In this document: positions 59,053 through 64,000 of the stretch, one piece after another
Layout of the letters: each line of letters opens with the position of its first letter
Position numbering within the stretch: the stretch's first letter is position 1
From: Clavelina lepadiformis
Lineage: Eukaryota; Chordata; Ascidiacea; Aplousobranchia; Clavelinidae
Assembly: GCF_947623445.1 (NCBI RefSeq)
Contig: NC_135246.1
Coordinates: 17,901,856 to 17,965,855, forward strand
DNA: 64,000 bases
Direction of reading: 5' to 3'
Program-made: the position numbers and the translations under genes
The notes under the pieces: model-generated
Database searches by the model: none
The model's input: the letters and a program-made list of their open reading frames with translations, nothing else
What the model was told of the DNA's origin: nothing

Positions 59053-59126
59053 GTCTCTGTTGCACAATGGATTAGCGCGCTGGACTTCTAATCCAGAGGT
59101 TCCGGATTCGAGTCCCGGCAGGGATG
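59053..59126 (+). tRNA. tRNA-Arg(UCU), possibly degenerate
   Basis: Anticodon loop CTTCTAA intact. Changes in the D-stem region (TGTTGCACAATGG) and T stem (CCGGATTCG) suggest a weak or dead copy. Confidence 0.65.
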
Positions 59127-59408
59127 ATTGGCTTATTATTTTTTAAAGCTCAACACTTAACTGTACAAGTTTTCATCCAAAATTGAGCAAACCGTTAACA
59201 TCATCGTCTCAGTCTTGTATGAAGTAAATGTTCATTGAAACAATCTGGCCTGGTTCATTGTGTTTATCCTCGATTAAACATCGTTGCATGCATCTGTGAA
59301 ATTTGCACAGCCTCGAGGGAAAACAACCGTGATATTAATTCCAAATTAAGCCTTTTCCTTGTTTTGTGGTAAGTATTTTAACAACGGAGATCCAAGGAAA
59401 ACATCGAA

Positions 59409-59526
59409 GTCAGGATGGCCGACTGGTCTAAGGAGCCAGACTCAAGCAGAGGCTTAGTCGCTTTGAGCGGCTCTAGGGTGTTCTGGTCTCCGAATGGAGG
59501 CGTGGGTTCGAATCCCATTTCTGACA
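59409..59526 (+). tRNA. tRNA-Leu(CAA), possibly degenerate
   Basis: Same structure as the other units, but with changes in the D arm (GACTGG), at the base of the anticodon arm (GGAGCC) and in the T stem (CCCATTTCTG). These weaken pairing, so it may be a pseudogene. Confidence 0.6.
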
Positions 59527-59714
59527 TTACCTTTGGAAACTTTTACTTCACATATATGCTAACTTTGTGTCGAATTGCATTGAAGTGGATAGTAAAATTG
59601 AACATTGAGAAACTTATGTCTTAGTTCAACAACAGTTCGATTAAATCATATTTTTAATATTCTAGGCTGGATTGTTTATTAAAGCGTGAAAAAGTAAAAG
59701 GTTGGTATGTGTTT

Positions 59715-59788
59715 GTCTCTGTGGCGCAATGGATTAGCGCGCTGGACTTCTAATCCAGAGGTTCCGGGTTCGAGTCCCGGCAGGGATG
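59715..59788 (+). tRNA. tRNA-Arg(UCU)
   Basis: Complete cloverleaf with anticodon TCT, T arm CCGGGTTCGAGTCCCGG and a downstream T run (about 59800) as Pol III terminator. Confidence 0.9.
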
Positions 59789-60067
59789 ATTGGCTTATTA
59801 TTTTTTAAAGCTCATCACTTAACTGTACAAGTTTTCATCCAAAATTGAGCAAACCGTTAACATCATTGTCTCAGTCTTGTATGAAGTAAATCTTCAATGA
59901 AACAATCTGGCCTGGTTCATTGTGTTTATCCTCGATTAAACATCGTTGCATGCATCTGTGAACCACTGCCACGAGGAAAAACCAACCGTGATATTAATTC
60001 CAAATTAAGCCTTTTGCTTGTTTTGTGGTAAGTATTTTAACAACGGAGATCAATAGAAAACATCGAA

Positions 60068-60185
60068 GTCAGGATGGCCGAGTGGTCTAAGGCGCCAGAC
60101 TCAAGCAGAGGCTTAGTCGCTTTGAGCGGCTCTAGGGTGTTCTGGTCTCCGAATGGAGGCGTGGGTTCGAATCCCACTTCTGACA
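60068..60185 (+). tRNA. tRNA-Leu(CAA) with 34 nt intron
   Basis: Anticodon CAA at 60102-60104 and intron 60106-60139. All arms pair and the GTCAGGA/TTCTGAC acceptor is good. Confidence 0.93.
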
Positions 60186-60373
60186 TTACCTTTGGAAACT
60201 TTTACTTCACATATATGCTAACTTTGTGTCGGATTGCATTGAAGTGGATAATAAAATTGAACATTGAGAAACTTATGTCTTAGTTCAACAACAGTTCGAT
60301 TAAATCATATTTTTAATATTCTAGCCTGGATTGTTTTTTAAAGCGTAAAAATGTAAAAGGTTTGTATGTGTTT

Positions 60374-60447
60374 GTCTCTGTGGCGCAATGGATTAGCGCG
60401 CTGGACTTCTAATCCAGAGGTCCCGGGTTCGAGTCCCGGCAGGGATG
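60374..60447 (+). tRNA. tRNA-Arg(UCU)
   Basis: Complete cloverleaf with anticodon TCT. It carries the 'ggtcccggg' variant at the start of the T arm. Confidence 0.9.
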
Positions 60448-60728
60448 ATTGACTTATTATTTTTTAAAGCTCAACACTTAACAGTACAAATTTTCATCCA
60501 AAATTGAGCAAACCGTTAACATCATCGTCTCAGTCTTGTATGAAGTAAATCTTCATTGAAACAATCTGGCCTGGTTCATTGTGTTTATCCTCGATTAAAC
60601 ATCGTTGCATGCATCTGTGAAATTTACACAGCCTCGTGGGAAAACAACCGTGATATTAATTCCAAATTAAGCCTTTCCTTCTTTTGTGGTAAGTATTTTA
60701 ACAACGGAGATACATAGAAAACATCGAA

Positions 60729-60846
60729 GTCAGGATGGCCGAGTGGTCTAAGGCGCCAGACTCAAGCAGAGGCTTAGTCGCTTTGAGCGGCTCTAGGGTG
60801 TTCTGGTCTCCGAATGGAGGCGTGGGTTCGAATCCCACTTCTGACA
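60729..60846 (+). tRNA. tRNA-Leu(CAA) with 34 nt intron
   Basis: Matches the 60068 copy throughout. Confidence 0.93.
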
Positions 60847-61034
60847 TTACCTTTGGAAACTTTTACTTCACATATATGCTAACTTTGTGTCGGATTGCAT
60901 TGAAGTGGATAATAAAATTGAACATTGAGAAACTTATGTCTTAGTTCAACAACAGTTCGATTAAATCATATTTTCAATATTCTAGCCTGGATTGTTTTTT
61001 AAAGCGTGAAAAAGTAAAAGGTTGGTATGTGTTT

Positions 61035-61108
61035 GTCTCTGTGGCGCAATGGATTAGCGCGCTGGACTTCTAATCCAGAGGTCCCGGGTTCGAGTCCCGG
61101 CAGGGATG
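61035..61108 (+). tRNA. tRNA-Arg(UCU)
   Basis: Complete cloverleaf with anticodon TCT, same T-arm variant as 60374. Confidence 0.9.
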
Positions 61109-61393
61109 ATAAGCTTAAAACTTTTTAAAGCTCATCACTTAATTGTACAAGTTTTTATCCAAAATTGCGCAAACCGTTAACATCATTGTCTCAGTCTTGT
61201 ATGAAGTAAATCTTCAATGAAATAATCTAGCCTGGTTCATTGTGTTTATCCTCGATTAAACATCCTTGCATGCATCTGTGAATCACTGCCACTGCCACGA
61301 GGAAAAACCAACCGTGATATTAATGCCAAATTAAGCCTTTTCCTTGTTTTGTGGTAAGTATTTTAACAAAGGAGATCAATAGAAAACATCGAA

Positions 61394-61511
61394 GTCAGGA
61401 TGGCCGAGTGGTCTAAGGCGCCAGACTCAAGCAGAGGCTTAGTCGCTTTGTGCGGCTCTAGGGTGTTCTGGTCTCCGAATGGAGGCGTGGGTTCGAATCC
61501 CACTTCTGACA
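61394..61511 (+). tRNA. tRNA-Leu(CAA) with 34 nt intron
   Basis: Complete. The intron has one substitution ('gtgcggc' for 'gagcggc'). Confidence 0.92.
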
Positions 61512-61699
61512 TTACCTTTGGAAACTTTTACTTCACATATATGCTAACTTTGTGTCGGATTGCATTGAAGTGGATAGTAAAATTGAACATTGAGAAACTT
61601 ATGTCTTAGTTCAACAACAGTTCGATTAAATCATATTTTTAATATTCTAGGCAGGATTGTTTATTAAAGTGTGAAAATGTAAAAGGTTGGTATGTGTTT

Positions 61700-61773
61700 G
61701 TCTCTGTGGCGCAATGGATTAGCGCGCTGGACTTCTAATCCAGAGGTTCCGGGTTCGAGTCCCGGCAGGGTTG
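61700..61773 (+). tRNA. tRNA-Arg(UCU)
   Basis: Anticodon TCT. The 3' acceptor strand reads CAGGGTT and loses one pair compared with CAGGGAT. Confidence 0.8.
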
Positions 61774-62055
61774 ATTGGCTTAATACTTTTTAAAGCTCAT
61801 CACTTAATTGTACAAGTTTTCATCCAAAATTGAGCAAACCGTTAACATCATCGTCTCAGTCTTGTATGAAGTAAATCTTCAATGAAACAATCTGGCCTGG
61901 TTTATTGTGTTTATCCTCGATTAAACATCGTTGCATGCATTTGTGAAATTTACACAGCCTCGAGGCAAAACAACCGTGATATTAATGCCAAATTAAGCCT
62001 TTTCCTTCTTTTGTGGTAAGTATTTTAACAACGGAGATCAATAGAAAACATCGAA

Positions 62056-62173
62056 GTCAGGTTGGCCGAGTGGTCTAAGGCGCCACACTCAAGCAGAGGC
62101 TTAGTCGCTTTGTGCGGCTCTAGTTTGTTCTGGTCTCCGAATGGAGGCGTGGGTTCGAATCCCACTTCTGACA
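62056..62173 (+). tRNA. tRNA-Leu(CAA), possibly degenerate
   Basis: A-to-T at the last acceptor base of the 5' strand (GTCAGGT), G-to-C in the anticodon stem (CCACACTC) and changes at the intron end ('tctagtttg') suggest reduced function. Confidence 0.6.
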
Positions 62174-62361
62174 TTACCTTTGGAAATTTTTACTTCACAT
62201 ATATGCTAACTTTGTGTCGGATTGCATTGAAGTGGATAGTAAAATTGAACATTGAAAAACTTATGTCTTAGTTTAACAACAGTTCGATTAAATCATATTT
62301 TTAATATTCTAGGCTGGATTGTTTATTAAAGCGTGAAAATGTAAAAGGTTTGTATGTGTTT

Positions 62362-62435
62362 GTCTCTGTGGCGCAATGGATTAGCGCGCTGGACTTCTAA
62401 TCCAGAGGTTCCGGGTTCGAGTCCCGGCAGGGATG
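62362..62435 (+). tRNA. tRNA-Arg(UCU)
   Basis: Complete cloverleaf with anticodon TCT. Confidence 0.9.
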
Positions 62436-62720
62436 ATTGGCTTAATATTTTTTAAAGCTCAACACTTAACTGTACAAGTTTTCATCCAAAATTGCGCAAA
62501 CCGTTAACATCATCGTCTCAGTCTTGTATGAAGTAAATCTTCAATGAAACAATCTGGCCTGGTTCATTGTGTTTATCCTCGATTAAACATCTTTGCATGC
62601 ATCTGTGAATCACTGCCACTGCCACGAGGAAAAACCAACCGTGATATTAATGCCAAATTAAGCCTTTTCCTTCTTTTGTGGTAAGTATTTTAACAACGGA
62701 GATACATAGAAAACATCGAA

Positions 62721-62838
62721 GTCAGGATGGCCGAGTGGTCTAAAGCGCCAGACTCAAGCAGAGGCTTAGTCGCTTTGTGCGGCTCTAGGGTGTTCTGGTC
62801 TCCGAATGGAGGCGTGGGTTCGAATCCCACTTCTGACA
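62721..62838 (+). tRNA. tRNA-Leu(CAA) with 34 nt intron
   Basis: Complete apart from one substitution just before the anticodon arm ('taaagcgcc' for 'taaggcgcc'). Confidence 0.87.
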
Positions 62839-63026
62839 TTACCTTTGGAAACTTTTACTTTACATATATGCTAACTTTGTGTCGGATTGCATTGAAGTGG
62901 ATAGTAAAATTGAACATTGAGAAACTTATGTCTTAGTTCAACAACAGTTCGATTAAATCATATTTTTAATATTCTAGCCTGGATTGTTTATTAAAGCGTG
63001 AAAAAGTAAAAGGTTGGTATGTGTTT

Positions 63027-63100
63027 GTCTCTGTGGCGCAATGGATTAGCGCGCTGGACTTCTAATCCAGAGGTTCCGGGTTCGAGTCCCGGCAGGGATG
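63027..63100 (+). tRNA. tRNA-Arg(UCU)
   Basis: Complete cloverleaf with anticodon TCT. Confidence 0.9.
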
Positions 63101-63381
63101 ATTGGCTTATTATTTTTTAAAGCTCATCACTTAACTGTACAAGTTTTCATCCAAAATTGAGCAAACCGTTAACATCATCGTCTCAGTCTTGTATGAAGTA
63201 AATGTTCATTGAAACAATCTGGCCTGGTTCATTGTGTTTATCCTCGATTAAACATTGTTGCATGCATCTGTGAAATTTACACAGCCTCGTGGGAAAACAA
63301 CCGTGATATTAATTCCAAATTAAGCCTTTCCTTGTTTTGTGGTAAGTATTTTAACAACGGAGATCAATAGAAAACATCGAA

Positions 63382-63499
63382 GTCAGGATGGCGGAGTGGT
63401 CTAAGGCGCCAGACTCAAGCAGAGGCTTAGTCGCTTTGAGCGGCTCTAGGGTGTTCTGGTCTCCGAATGGAGGCGTGGGTTCGAATCCCACTTCTGACA
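63382..63499 (+). tRNA. tRNA-Leu(CAA) with 34 nt intron
   Basis: Complete except for C-to-G in the D arm/A box ('ggcggagtgg'), which may lower promoter strength. Confidence 0.85.
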
Positions 63500-63687
63500 T
63501 TACCTTTGGAAACTTTTACTTCACATATATGCTAACTTTGTGTCGGATTGCATTGAAGTGGATAATAAAATTGAACATTGAGAAACTGATGTCTTAGTTC
63601 AACAACAGTTCGATTAAATCATATTTTTAATATTCTAGCCTGGATTGTTTTTTAAAGCGTGAAAAAGTAAAAGGTTGGTATGTGTTT

Positions 63688-63761
63688 GTCTCTGTGGCGC
63701 AATGGATTAGCGCGCTGGACTTCTAATCCAGAGGTCCCGGGTTCGAGTCCCGGCAGGGATG
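63688..63761 (+). tRNA. tRNA-Arg(UCU)
   Basis: Complete cloverleaf with anticodon TCT, 'ggtcccggg' T-arm variant. Last complete gene before the window edge. Confidence 0.9.
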
Positions 63762-64000
63762 ATTGGCTTAATACTTTTTAAAGCTCATCACTTAATTGTA
63801 CAAGTTTTCATCCAAAATTGAGCAAACCGTTAACATCATTGTCTCAGTCTTGTATGAAGTAAATCTTCAATGAAACAATCTGGCCTGGTTCATTGTGTTT
63901 ATCCTCGATTAAACATCGTTGCATGCATCTGTGAACCACTGCCACGAGGAAAAACCAACCGTGATATTAATTCCAAATTAAGCCTTTTCCTTGTTTTGTG

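Larger units (their letters stand above)
58144..64000 (+). repeat. Tandem array of about 660 bp units, each with tRNA-Leu(CAA) and tRNA-Arg
   Basis: Units start (tRNA-Leu) at 58747, 59409, 60068, 60729, 61394, 62056, 62721 and 63382, with spacings of 659-665 bp. A truncated first unit comes before them and the last runs off the window. Each has Leu, about 188 bp spacer, Arg, then about 285 bp spacer. The spacers are highly alike. Two spacer variants alternate irregularly ('ccactgccacgagg' versus 'aatttacacagcctcg' near the unit end). Confidence 0.97.

Noticed and set aside
59415-63597. Repeated 69-residue reading frames (MAEWSKAPDSSRGLVAL...) every 660 bp
   Set aside because: They are translations of the tRNA-Leu genes and following spacer. 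Cloverleaf, intron and anticodon explain the sequence.
58144-64000. Regularly spaced repeats resembling a CRISPR array
   Set aside because: Animal DNA, 660 bp period, and the conserved parts are tRNA genes.

Overview
The window is animal nuclear DNA. Sox genes are metazoan-specific, the genes have short exons with GT/AG introns, and tRNA-derived SINEs, hAT, LINE and Ty3/Gypsy remains are interspersed. The base composition is AT-rich. A marine invertebrate chordate such as an ascidian would fit, but that is a guess and nothing here proves it.

The dominant content is a cluster of SoxB-like HMG-box genes in many states of decay. At least eight copies carry HMG-box sequence, and there are further tail-only fragments, spread from about 1.1 to 57.3 kb. 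Three copies look intact: sox-e (26395-28364, minus), sox-g (46577-48651, minus) and sox-h (55077-57255, plus). The others are broken: sox-a, sox-b and sox-c (8.7-16.3 kb, minus), sox-d (22182-25057, minus, with a huge HQP/HQY repeat) and sox-f (35409-36953, plus). Every copy whose two ends can be seen has two exons, split inside the HMG box after the residues NAFM. Two subfamilies are visible. Type I (a, b, d, h) reads KRPY in the third helix. Type II (c, e, f, g) reads KRPH.

Layout: 1-4 kb holds decayed Sox tails and a tandemly duplicated hAT end with a nested MITE. 4.5-7.5 kb holds a broken XPG/PIN-like nuclease plus CXC-domain gene. 8.7-16.3 kb holds three Sox pseudogenes interrupted by an hAT-Buster remnant, a solo LTR and a LINE. 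16.9-19.9 kb is a Ty3/Gypsy fossil. 20.3-25.1 kb holds an inverted piece of Sox spacer and sox-d. 25.3-38.5 kb is duplication unit A, with sox-e (minus) and sox-f (plus) head to head across a 7 kb spacer. 39.6-41.8 kb is an intact seven-exon short-chain dehydrogenase gene. 42.4-44.3 kb is a second Ty3/Gypsy fossil. 45.4-57.3 kb is unit B, with sox-g (minus) and sox-h (plus) head to head across a 6.4 kb spacer. 58.1 kb to the end is a tandem array of about 660 bp repeats, each with an intron-bearing tRNA-Leu(CAA) and a tRNA-Arg(UCU), running off the window.

The most interesting signal is the repeated unit of two divergent Sox genes around one large spacer. Two stretches of that spacer are nearly unchanged between units although the rest has drifted. 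One of them holds three Sox-type binding motifs, which suggests a shared, possibly self-regulated, control region.
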